A stretch of DNA of 64,000 nt. Source: Gordionus sp. m RMFG-2023 (taxonomy: Eukaryota > Nematomorpha > Gordioida > Chordodea > Parachordodidae). The position numbers and the translations under genes were made by a program. Below the pieces are notes generated by a model that saw only the letters and a program-made list of their open reading frames with translations, was not told the DNA's origin and did no database searches. The number at the start of each line of letters is the position of its first letter. The first letter of the stretch is position 1. Location: contig NC_088775.1 in assembly GCF_954871325.1 (NCBI RefSeq), positions 65,077,561 to 65,141,560 on the forward strand, read 5' to 3'. Positions 12,276 through 21,469 of this stretch are shown here, one piece after another.

Positions 12276-12680
12276 GGTGAAACTAAACTGAGAATTAACA
12301 GGTAAACTGAGAATTGACAGGTAAACTAAGAATTGACAGGTAAAATTTATTTTTATTTTATTGCCTATCAATTATTTTTAAATATATAAATAAAATGTTT
12401 TTAAAGTAAAAATCAAATCTATCCAAATTAAATTTATTTAAATATATAAATTAGAATATAGAAGATATTGTAGTCCATAAATTTAAAATATGTATAGAAC
12501 AGATCTATTATATAGAAAATATAACACTCATAATATATTTTATATATCATAAATAAAATTCCGCTAGATGGCTTTGGTGTAAACTAACTTATTTAAAAAA
12601 ATTTTAAGTTTCCTTTATTATTTTTGGAGTTATGATGTGGATTCTCAGTTTAGTCAATTTTTTAATTTTTTTAAAATTTT
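12276..12680 (+). repeat. Left terminal inverted repeat of the Mutator-like element
   Basis: Pairs in reverse with the right end. The outermost 70 bp hold three tandem copies of AAACTGAGAATTRACAGGT. Shared inner landmarks are TTGCCTATCAATTA, ATATAAATTAGAATA, TTGTAGTCCATA, ATTCCGCTAGATGGCTT, GTTATGATGTG and ATTCTCAGTTTAGTCAATTT. Confidence 0.85.
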
Positions 12681-12780
12681 TGTGATTTTTGTCGGAGATG
12701 GATTCATGCTAAATGCATCCCTAAATTATCTTCAATGATGATGAAAGATTGGTCAGATTAATGATAATTATATATGTTCA

Positions 12781-14186
12781 TTGTGTTATTTAATTGATGA
12801 TGCTTTACCTAAACTAATTAAGAATGGCAATATCAAAAACGCGTTAAATGAGCTTAGATTTTTAGAAATTCATTATAAAGTTTCCGATAAATATTTAAAA
12901 AACAATTTAATAGGTAAGGAAGACATTACTTCATCTAAAATAATAAAAGCTTTTCAACCCTAAATTTTAAATAATTACTCCCCGAGATTAGCCATTGGCA
13001 ATGGTAACTGTTTCTATCGCTCAATGTCTTTAGCTCTTTATGGACACGAAGATGAACATTTATATATTCGTCTTCTAACAGCCATTGAAATCATAATAAA
13101 TAAATAAATTTATGATATAAATTCAAAATTTTATAATAATAATAAAACTATAATTGAAAAGCAAATTTTATCTGGCAATTATGCAAAAAATTTGGTGATG
13201 TTCTAAATATAAATATATTTTCCCAGCTCTTGCATCTTTATGCAACGAGTGCAGCTTTAAAACTACTTTTCATGTCTTATTGCCCCCCAGGTGTTGGGAT
13301 AGGATATAGTCCATACACCAAATTTATAAAAGGACATGATGTTAAACCATCTTCGATCACTGATAGTAATATCATGTGGACATGCATGATATACAATAAG
13401 AATTTAGCAGCCTTTTTCCCAAATCATTTTTGTTATTTACAAAAGAAAACATCATCATCCAAATTTGAATATATAGATTTGGAAAGTCCAGTAAAATCTA
13501 TAAATCTATCTTCTTCTAGAACACCTCATTCTTTAACACTTTCACATTCTCCACCTTCAGATCATATTTATAAACTGGAAAATAAAAACAAATCTCCCTC
13601 TAGAGCATTTCGTCTTTCTAGAACACCTTCTCCCTCTAGAGCAATTCCTCTGTCTAGAACACCTTCTCCCTCTAGAGAAATTTCTCTGTCTAGAACACCT
13701 TCTCCCTCTAGAGAATTTCCTCTTTCTAGAACATCCTCTCCATCTAAAATAATTTCTCTTTCTGGAACACCTTCTCTATTTAGAGTAATTTCTTTTCCTA
13801 GAAAATCTTCTCCATCTAGAATAATTTCTTTTTCTAGAAAATCTTCGCCATCTAGAGTAATTTCTCTTTCTGGAACACCTTCTCCATCTAGAGTATTTCC
13901 TCTTTCTGGAATATCTTCTCCGTCTAGTGTATTTTCACCTACTAATTTTGTATATGAAGAGTTAAAAAATCCAATCGAAGCCCAATCTAAAAATTCTGAC
14001 GAATATTTATATATTTCTCCGTCCAATCAGCCTTCGACATCTATAGCACTTTATCCGTCTAAAATAGCTTTAGACATTAAAGCTACCACTATTCAAGAAG
14101 GTTCTATGGCAAGGGAAGGTTTTAATAATTTTGGTAAATATTTAACTACTGATGATAATGTCTTTATTCTTGCATCCAAGTATTGA
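12781..14186 (+). pseudogene. OTU-type cysteine protease with Ser/Arg/Pro repeat tail (element-borne, broken)
   Basis: One frame runs from 12781 to about 13206 and is cut by TAA at 12961 and near 13105. It contains IGNGNCFYRSMSLALYG, the OTU catalytic-Cys motif (NC). A frameshift near 13190-13210 moves it to the frame open to 14184: LHLYATSAALK, SYCPP, IMWTCM and FFPNHFCYL, the last carrying the OTU catalytic His. OTU proteases cleave ubiquitin chains; element-borne copies may act on host ubiquitin marks, but their role is unproven. After the domain come about ten degenerate 12-residue repeats rich in SPSR and LSRTP (13590-13930), then an unrelated tail. The tail links in another frame to IPTGVKNN and FEDDCGAW just upstream of the transposase, so the original protein was probably one long polypeptide. 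Confidence 0.8.
13590..13930 (+). repeat. 36-bp coding minisatellite (SPSR/LSRTP repeats)
   Basis: A 36-bp unit of the form TCTAGAACACCTTCTCC plus CTCTAGAG and a variable AATTTCTCTG part recurs about ten times. It encodes the 12-residue repeat around LSRTPSPSR. Copies are clean at 13610-13730 and more diverged after. The opposite strand is also open here, a by-product of the repeat. Confidence 0.9.
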
Positions 14187-15911
14187 ATTTAATACCTACT
14201 GGGGTAAAAAATAATAAAGTTTTTGTAATTAATAATCAATTTAATATATTAAAAAATGTTGGCGAAAAATCAGTCTTTGAGGATGATTGCGGAGCATGGA
14301 CTGGAAAGCCAAGAGGATCGAATCATTCAATATACTGTTTCAAAAATTTTGATTTTTTGGCCCATATATTCATAAAAATAATTTATTTTAAAAAAAAAAA
14401 CAAATTAAAAATAATAAAAATTTAGAATTACTTGAGCCTCAGCCAAATATTGACGATATGGTAATTCTTCATCATTACTATAGTGCGTTAAGAAATTGTG
14501 AAAAATATAAGAGAAGGATTTCTTATTTGGTTAATATGTCATCATCAGTTAACCAATTACAAGATATTTTTATTGCCGAATATTTAGGTGACTATCCTGG
14601 TAAAATAGCTCATGGCAATAAGAAAATATCTCAATCTATATATTCACGCACACCGCGTTGAGTTTACAAAACAATTGCTAATAAAGTAAAGTACCAAACA
14701 CCTAGTAATATCTACCAAGAATTACTAATTGAAGATCGTGATATAATAAGCCCTCGAAATGTAAAACAAAAGCAAAAATGAATCAGGATACTTGTCTAAT
14801 TTTCCTGATCAAGCTTTTGATATTTTAAAAAACATATATAAATACCCATTGGTACAAAAGGTTGATATCAGCCCCGATAAAGTGATATCTCTTATTTTAT
14901 ATACTCCTCTCATGATAGATAGCATTAAATATATATGCTCAAATAATAGTCCTAGCATTATAAGTATAGATAAAACTTATAATTTAGGGGAATTATTTGT
15001 CACATGCATGGTCTTTAAACATAAATGCATAAAAACTAACCGTTTACACGATCACCCAATTTTCTTAGGACCTATATTTTTACACGGTAATTCGGATTAC
15101 CAAACATTTATTAATTTTTTCTCCCACCTTGAAGCAATTTAAAAAAAAAATCGTATACCCATTAATAATTTAATTTTTGGGAGTGATGGAGAATTGGGGA
15201 TGGTATCGGCCTTGCGTAAAAATTTTATAAATTCAACACATCTTTTATGTACTAAACATATTAAAGAAAATTTAATACATTTTTTAACAAATAACGAAGG
15301 AGTTGAAATAAAAATTAGAAACATAATTATAAATTTTATTTTTAATAAAGATGGAATAATATTTTCATTAACTGATGAAATCTTTAAAAAAAAATTGATA
15401 ATTTAAAACAATTTTGCTTAAATAAAAATTATACAAAATTTGTAAAATATATAGATAATCATTTAATTTAATAGATAAATTATATAATATGGTATATTTA
15501 CCTTTAAAAAATAAAATAATTTTATTACCATACACCAACAATAATTGTGAAAGCATAAATCATGTAGTAAAAACAAAATTTGATTGGAAAAAAACTCCTT
15601 TACATATAATGATAAATAAAATAAATGATATTATTTTAATACAGGAAAAATACTTCGAAAGAGCCATATGTGGGTTGGGACCTCATTATCTAACAAAGCC
15701 ATTAGATATATCATCCATGCATAAGAGCTGGGCTGAGATGACAGATGCTGAACATAAGGCAATTCTGTTGAAAATACTAAAAGAAAATAGTAATGGAAAA
15801 CGAATTACCTCTACATGTGGTCAATTAGCTCTAGTGAAACCTTTAGGATCAAAAAAACCTAATCAAGCCAAAAGAGCCAAAGCGGAAAGAACGAAAACAA
15901 TAAGACCATAG
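14183..15911 (+). pseudogene. Mutator-like DDE transposase (broken by frameshifts and stops)
   Basis: Segments of one transposase in successive frames: 14183-14425 (IPTGVKNN..FEDDCGAW), 14420-14770 (RTP..VYKTIANK..SPRNVKQKQ), 14770-15400 (ISIDKTYNLGELFVT with the first Asp, HPIFLGPIFLH, GSDGELGMVSALRKNF with the second Asp, LLCTKHIKENL as the C/H motif) and 15489-15911 (YTNNNCESINHVVK with the catalytic Glu, then RAICGLGPHYL and a basic tail). Stops at 14659-14661 and 15140-15142 and shifts near 14395, 14775 and 15390, several beside A runs, inactivate it. The family would bind the element's ends and cut both strands. The C-terminal 140 residues are still undamaged. Confidence 0.85.
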
Positions 15912-16317
15912 ATTTATATGTTTTTTATTATAAACCTCTAATTTCCAACAATTAATATATCCAATAATTAATTAAATAATTCTCCCTATATTTATAAAAA
16001 ATAATTTATATATTTTTAGCAATTATCGATCCTCCTGGCTTTTACAAAATATTGATATATGTATGTAAAAACCTTCTTATCTTCTTATGAAACTTTATAA
16101 TGAGTTTATATTTATCTTAATTTTTTTTATAAAATTATAATTAATAATAATTGTGGTATTGCTATTTCTAATTGGTCTAAAAATTTTATTATTCTTTTTT
16201 TATGATATAAAAATACCCAACGGTCTTTTTGACCAAAGAATACCCAACGGCCCTTTTAAGGGCCCCTAAATTTTAATTGAAGTAAACTAGTTTTCCGATT
16301 CCAACTATAAAATAATG

Positions 16318-16783
16318 CATTTATTTATGTTTATATAAGTAAGTTTACACCAAATGAGTAAAAAAAAATAAAATAAAATATTTTTAAAATCCCATAAATC
16401 TAAAAAAAATTAAAAAATTGATTAAACTGAGAATTCACATCATAACTCCAAAGATAATGATGGAAACTTTAAATTTTTTTCATTTTATGTTTATATAAGT
16501 TAGTTTACACCAAATGAGCCAAAAATTATAAAAATTTTTAAAATTCCAAAAATCTAAAAAAAAATTAAAAAATTGACTAAACTGAGAATTCACATCATAA
16601 CTCCAAAAATAATTATGTAAACTTAAAAATTTTTTCATTTTATGTTTATATAAGTTAGTTTACACCAAATGAGTCAAAAAAAATAAAATATTTTTTAATT
16701 CCCAAAAATCTAAAAAATTGACTAAACTGAGAATTCACATCATAACTCCAAAAATAATGATTGAATCTTAAATTTTTTTTCAT
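16318..16783 (+). repeat. Three tandem copies of a 143-161 bp subterminal unit
   Basis: ATGTTTATATAAGT(T/A)AGTTTACACC recurs at about 16327, 16488 and 16645, with a decayed fourth start near 16787. Each unit also holds AAACTGAGAATTCACATCAT. The left arm has only one copy of this unit (about 12580-12660, inverted), so the expansion is private to the right arm of this element. Confidence 0.85.
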
Positions 16784-16879
16784 TTTATGTTTATATTATT
16801 TTCTACCAAATAAATTAATCCAGAGCGAAGAATTATGCTCCTATAATTCATATTATTTTTAATTAAAAACTAAAATTTT

Positions 16880-17183
16880 AATAATTTAAGCCATCTAGCG
16901 GAATTTTATTTATGACATAAAAAATATTATGGGTGTTTTATTTTCTATATAATAGATCTGTTATACATATTATAAATCTATGGACTACAATATCTTTTCT
17001 ATTCTAATTTATATATTTAGATAATTTTAATTTTGGATAAATTTGATTTTTATAATAAAAACCATTTTTTTAAAAGTTTTTAAAATATAATTGATAGGCC
17101 ATAAATAAATTTTACCTGTTAATTCTCTGTTTACCTGTTAATTCTCAGTTTACCTGTTAATTCTCAGTTTAGTTACACCCCAC
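16880..17183 (-). repeat. Right terminal inverted repeat of the Mutator-like element
   Basis: Reverse partner of 12276-12580: GCCATCTAGCGGAATTTTAT near 16890, then TATGGACTACAATATCTTTT, GATAGGCC, and three ACCTGTTAATTCTCAGTTT-like motifs ending at ACACC(CCAC). AAACTTAC follows at 17184. Confidence 0.88.
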
Positions 17184-17191
17184 AAACTTAC

Positions 17192-17720
17192 TTAAATAAA
17201 AGGGATTGTTGATACATTTGTAGGATCTAAAATGTAAATCAGCAAGATATTTTTTTTCTAAAATGTATGTAAATATTATTAAAAAGAAATGAATATAAAA
17301 TATAAGTTAATAATCATAAAACATTAATAGTTTTGAACAAAAATATGGAATTTTTTGGGCTTGGGGGGGGGGGCCTGCTTACGCGTTGGAGTTGGAGATA
17401 CAATTTTAAAAACTTAGCTTATTCAATTCACATTTACAGCAGAAATAAATATCAATAAATTAGTATCGATTTAGTTTTTCTGCAATATATTTATCTATCA
17501 ATTTAAAATTTTCCATATAATCATTTGTCTTTTATTGCAAAATTTCAAATAACTTCGATTGAGACTATAAAAATAACTAAAAGTCAAATATTGAAATAAG
17601 GAAATTAGGACAAAAAGCAGAGCTCTATGAATTTAATATTTTTCTATTTCGACTAGGCCCATCTTTCCAATATTAATTTGGGGTCAGTTGAAGAATACTA
17701 TAAATTAAAAATCTTTATCC
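17192..17720. other. hAT-type element end with poly-G tract, then AT-rich spacer
   Basis: 17320-17388 (TTTTTTGGGCTTGGG, G run, CCTGCTTACGCG) matches the right end of the hAT element that ends at 34461, where a G run is followed by CTGCTTACACGCC. The element lies to the left. Its left end may be GCGTATAAGCA at 12257, in which case the Mutator element inserted close inside it. No gene is seen in the remaining AT-rich bases. Confidence 0.5.
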
Positions 17721-17875
17721 CCCTCTTCAATATTTTTATAACTTAGATGAGTGAAAGATTCCCGATTAATCAGGCAGCACTTACAAATCTGAAAATATTA
17801 TTATCACAGAATCCTTGCGAATTATTTCAAATTTGATAGAGAAAATTTTTAATAATAACTATGGTATAAAAGGTT
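17720..17875 (+). pseudogene. hAT transposase fragment
   Basis: The plus frame reads FIT, stop, MSERFPINQAALTNLKILLSQ, then stops. This corresponds to the part of the hAT family (DUF4371-type) transposase with FI..L..RF..H...L..L. It closely resembles the minus-strand frame near 32900-32960 in the element at 32053-34461. Only about 35 codons remain. Confidence 0.55.
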
Positions 17876-17979
17876 AAAATGGTTGATAATGTTCCAAAAA
17901 AATCCATAGAGGTTTTGTATAATTTCAAACATATAGTAGACCATTTTCGTTTAATAATGTTAAATATAACATGTGATAT

Positions 17980-18739
17980 AGAATCAATCAGAATTTGATA
18001 TAAGTATATAGATAAACAAGACTCTTTTATAACAACAAATTAGATGTTATCTATAATTGTTATCGTTATAAAATCTGTGATTATTGTTATTAATATTATA
18101 AATTAATCTAATCTAATATTAAATCTTGAAAAATTATTATACGATTTATTTCTGTAATTACGCTTTTCATTATTGTAGTATTTAGGATTATTATATTGTT
18201 TCTTTGGTAATAAAATTTCTGGTTATCGCAACACTGTTAGTATCTAATATTGTCTATCTATATGACATCTAATAATGTCATCGTATCGAACTAATTGTTA
18301 TAAAAATAATAGTTATGAAAAACATTACTATAGTAATAAAGATCATTATTATAAAAGGAATCAATAAAATTATTAAAATAAAAGTAAAGAATATAAAAAT
18401 AATAGTAATAATTACTGTATAATAAAATCATTGATCAAAATATTTCATATAAATAATATAATTATGATGCAGATGTTGCATGGCAAACTAATAATACAAA
18501 AAATAAGAAAATCATTGAAAATATCAATTATAAAGATAATTTACAAGAACGATGAAGTAATTTCCACATTATTACTTCAAATGAATAATAAGGTAAATAT
18601 TGAAAATAATAAAATTACATTATCTAAAGTAGATACTTATAGAATTAGCAATCATATATAATGAAGCGTTAATAATTAAAGAGGATATTGATAATAAAAT
18701 CAATCTACCTAATGCAACAAAACAGATGATAAAAATAAA
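17980..18739 (+). other. AT-rich region with possible gypsy gag remnant
   Basis: At 18270-18360 the frame YRTNCYKNNSYEKHYYSNKDHYYKRN is rich in Asn, Tyr, Lys and Arg, like the nucleocapsid-type region of the gag-like frame at 61067. Around 18000 the words ATAGATAAACAAGACTC resemble GTAGATAAGCAAGACCC at 20223. Nothing here is intact. The 76-codon open frame at 18431-18661 shows no recognisable motif. Confidence 0.35.
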
Positions 18740-19390
18740 ATGGAAAAACATGCTAAGTCGAGGACAAACAAAGCCAGATCCCGATATCACCAGCTAACGA
18801 AATTATGGTCGTCCAACCAGATATCTACTAACCAAAAGATAAGACTCTTCAAATCCCTAATTCTACCTATCCTAACATACGGATTAGAAACATGGCAGAA
18901 CACTAAAAGCAATATCAACACATCCCAGACCTTTATAGACAAATGTCTAATAAGAATCACTAAAACATACTACCCATACAAAACCTCAAACACAACTCTC
19001 TGGAATAGGTGCGACATCCTACCTATTAAACGACTCATTCTTCTGAGGAGATTAGAATTACTCGGTCATTGCTTAAGACATTCACAAGAAAATATGATAT
19101 TTTCGTCCATGAAGTGGACCCCAGATTATGGGAGACAGAGAACTCCCATTGGTAGCAAAATGTCTGAAGAACATGGACTTGATCAATCTTTCTTTCACAG
19201 ATTTCTTGGCACTCAGCAAAAACAAAAAACATTTAAAAGAACATCTACAATACATATTTAAATATGGTCTAAACTAGAGCAGAAATCGTGGAAGTATTGG
19301 ACTATTCTCGCACCGCACCGTCTTATTTCCAACCTATTCTTGCGGGTTGAATGACAATTTATGCATCGGCACGGGTTTTATTGAAATTAT
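18740..19390 (+). pseudogene. Non-LTR retrotransposon reverse transcriptase, 3' fragment
   Basis: The open frame 18740-19261 matches the C-terminal end of a non-LTR reverse transcriptase: LWSSNQISTNQKIRLFKSL, LPILTYGLETW, NTTLWNRCD and LLRRLELLGHCLRHS, then a W.P..GR.R block. After about 19135 a better continuation (LVAKCLKNMDL) lies in another frame. Upstream of 18740 the sequence turns into AT-rich DNA without homology, the usual 5' truncation of such elements. The local base composition is clearly less AT-rich than its flanks. Confidence 0.8.
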
Positions 19391-20100
19391 AGATTGAATG
19401 AAATAGGATGAGGATGATGATAATTAGTATTTTATTAACCCCCCACCCTCCCCTTTATAACTCCTTTCCCTGTCTTTTACCTTTCTCTACTGGATAAACG
19501 ATTTTGACGAACGCAATGATGATCTCAAGACCGTGAATAATAATGATAACGATTCCGGATTCACTAAAATAATGGTAATATGTAAATAATGAAGATCCCG
19601 TGCATCGCTTGCTTAATACAAACAAGGATTTATGGGGACACTATTGACTCTAGAATGACAAAAATAATTGAAGGTAAAAAGAAGGAAAATATCAGATAAA
19701 AATAGTAAGCTCTTTAGGATAATGGGTTTCTGAATTGTGATTACAATTACAAGGAAGTTGGATGCTTCCGGAATAGGACACACTATATAGGCATAACGTT
19801 ATCTACCAAGGATATACTTACCTAACATAAGAATTACTTTTTTTCCATTTCTTAAATATCTAACCAGGCGTCAGGTACATTATTATTGATATTGGTTACA
19901 ATTTCTTAACACTATCTTGCCGGTAACGGAACTAATAGATCCCATAGTGGTACCGTTCATTATAATAAAACGGGTATACATCATGTATAGGATCTATATA
20001 CTAGTGAATATACTTGGTGCACGCTACAACTCCTGGTGGGTAATGAAATTGCACTTCGTGCAAATTCTGGCATGGTAATAAATGAATGAATGCTGAAAAT
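19391..20100 (+). pseudogene. Retroelement 3' part with GIY-YIG-like motif
   Basis: Less AT-rich than its surroundings. The frame at 19735-19820 reads NCDYNYKEVGCFRNRTHYIGIT, resembling the C..C...YIG.T part of GIY-YIG endonucleases carried by some retroelements, then a stop. It ends near 20080 with GCATGGTAATAAATGAATGAATG, a simple-repeat tail typical of non-LTR elements. It could be the 3' part of the preceding element or a separate one. Homology is only by motif. Confidence 0.4.
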
Positions 20101-20207
20101 AGTCTAATTTATATCGAAAAGATAATATTATTAGGAATAAAACTAATATGTATAAAGGTAATAAAAGGTAATATTCATAAAATCAAAATAAAACATTGAA
20201 AGATGTG

Positions 20208-20246
20208 ATACTAAAGGGATGTAGATAAGCAAGACCCCTTTAGTAT
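20208..20246 (+). other. Stem-loop ATACTAAAGGG / CCCCTTTAGTAT
   Basis: An 11-bp stem, with one extra C, around a loop of about 16 bases (GTAGATAAGCAAGA). No T run follows, so it is not an obvious terminator. It may be a terminal hairpin of a small element. Confidence 0.5.
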
Positions 20247-20344
20247 AAGATTTTTACATTATATTATTATTGAAAATTCAATCTAAAACGATAATATCAA
20301 TATTATAATCTTCACTACATCATCGTGATGTCATGTCATCGCTA

Positions 20345-20490
20345 CGTCATTTCTACGTATTTATTTATTGTTATTTATTTATTTTTATTAATTTATTTTT
20401 ATTAATTTATTTTTATTTATTTATTTTTATTTATTTATTTTTATTTATTTATTTTTATTTATTTATTTTTATTTATTTTTATTATTTATT
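20345..20490 (+). repeat. TTTATTTA-type microsatellite
   Basis: Repeats of TTTTTATTTATTTATT with small changes (period 16, built on TTTA). Confidence 0.95.
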
Positions 20491-20494
20491 TCTT

Positions 20495-21005
20495 CAAATC
20501 ATTCTATTCGTTATTGTGCAAATAAATTATTTTATATTGAAACAAATTATATATATGTATTTTAGATATCAAAAAATAAAAAAAATATCAAATTCTATTC
20601 TAAATTAGTTTGCAAGTAAATTATATTATATTGAAACAAATTATATATATCTATTCTAAATTATTGTGCACATAAAATATATTGAAACAAATTATACAAA
20701 TGTAATTTAGATTTCCAAATTAGTATGCAAGTAAATTATATTATATTGAAAAATTGTAAATATGTATTTTAAAAATAAATATCAAATTATTTTATTCTAA
20801 AATAGTGTGTAAGTAAATTATATTATATTGAAACAAATTATGTATATGTATTTTAGATATCTAAAAATAAATATCAAATCATTCTATTCTAAATTAGTGT
20901 GCAAGTAATTATATTATATTGAAACAAATAATATATATCCATTCTAAATTATTGTGCAAGTATATTATATTCTATTTAAACAAATTATATATGTATCTAT
21001 TATTT
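20495..21005 (+). repeat. Degenerate tandem repeat
   Basis: GTGCAAGTAAATTATATTATATTGAAACAAATTATATATATCTATTCTAAATTA-like units, in short (about 55 bp) and long (about 100 bp) versions, recur about seven times with drift. No coding content. Confidence 0.85.
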
Positions 21006-21469
21006 ATATTTTATTGATAATAAATATAAATTTATATCACAATATTTATCTAAACATATCCATTTAGACCCTGATCTAACATGATAGTTATACCAGGCAA
21101 TGTGTTTAAATTTCCAAACAGTGGATACACTACACTGGATATGCTCTCTAAAGGGTATTAAAACTAGATGACTCTTCTAGAGGGTTATTTCAATAAAAAT
21201 AATTAGTTATATTTATTCTTTCCTTTTTCTTCATTTTTCCCTTTCACTGTATCTTTTCTCCCTTTTTTCTTTACCTTTCAATTTTTATAGGGTTTTTAAG
21301 ATGCTTATTTGGATCGATTTACAAAAACGACCCTATTATTAGTTTAGACAAAATAATATATAAGCCTCGAGATTTGGAAAAATATAAGTCCAAACATTTA
21401 CTAGCAAAATCTTCAGCCTAATATATTTTTTTGGCTATAATAATTGGGTTGTTTTTTAAAATACCCAAA
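21006..21469. other. Spacer before the homopyrimidine tract
   Basis: Mixed sequence with a short CT-rich part at 21215-21290. No gene or element end is seen. Confidence 0.5.

Larger units (their letters stand above)
12276..17183 (+). mobile_element. Mutator-like transposon with OTU protease and long terminal inverted repeats
   Basis: Full-length element of about 4.9 kb. The left end reads GGTGAAACTAAACTGAG and the right end, reversed, reads GGTGTAACTAAACTGAG. The inverted repeats run inward about 400 bp, sharing AATTCCGCTAGATGGCTT and TAGTCCATA. AAACTTAC lies immediately left (12268-12275) and again right (17184-17191), a perfect 8-bp target duplication; with one mismatch it could be 9 bp, which is usual for Mutator. 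Both ends start with three copies of a 19-bp motif. Inside, on the plus strand, are a damaged OTU-type protease frame and a damaged DDE transposase. Related OTU-bearing Mutator-like elements exist in invertebrates. This copy is too damaged to encode its own transposase. Confidence 0.88.

Noticed and set aside
13568-14026. Minus-strand 152-codon frame opposite the SR-like repeats
   Set aside because: It is an antisense shadow of the 36-bp repeat. The plus frame has the OTU context and continues into the transposase.
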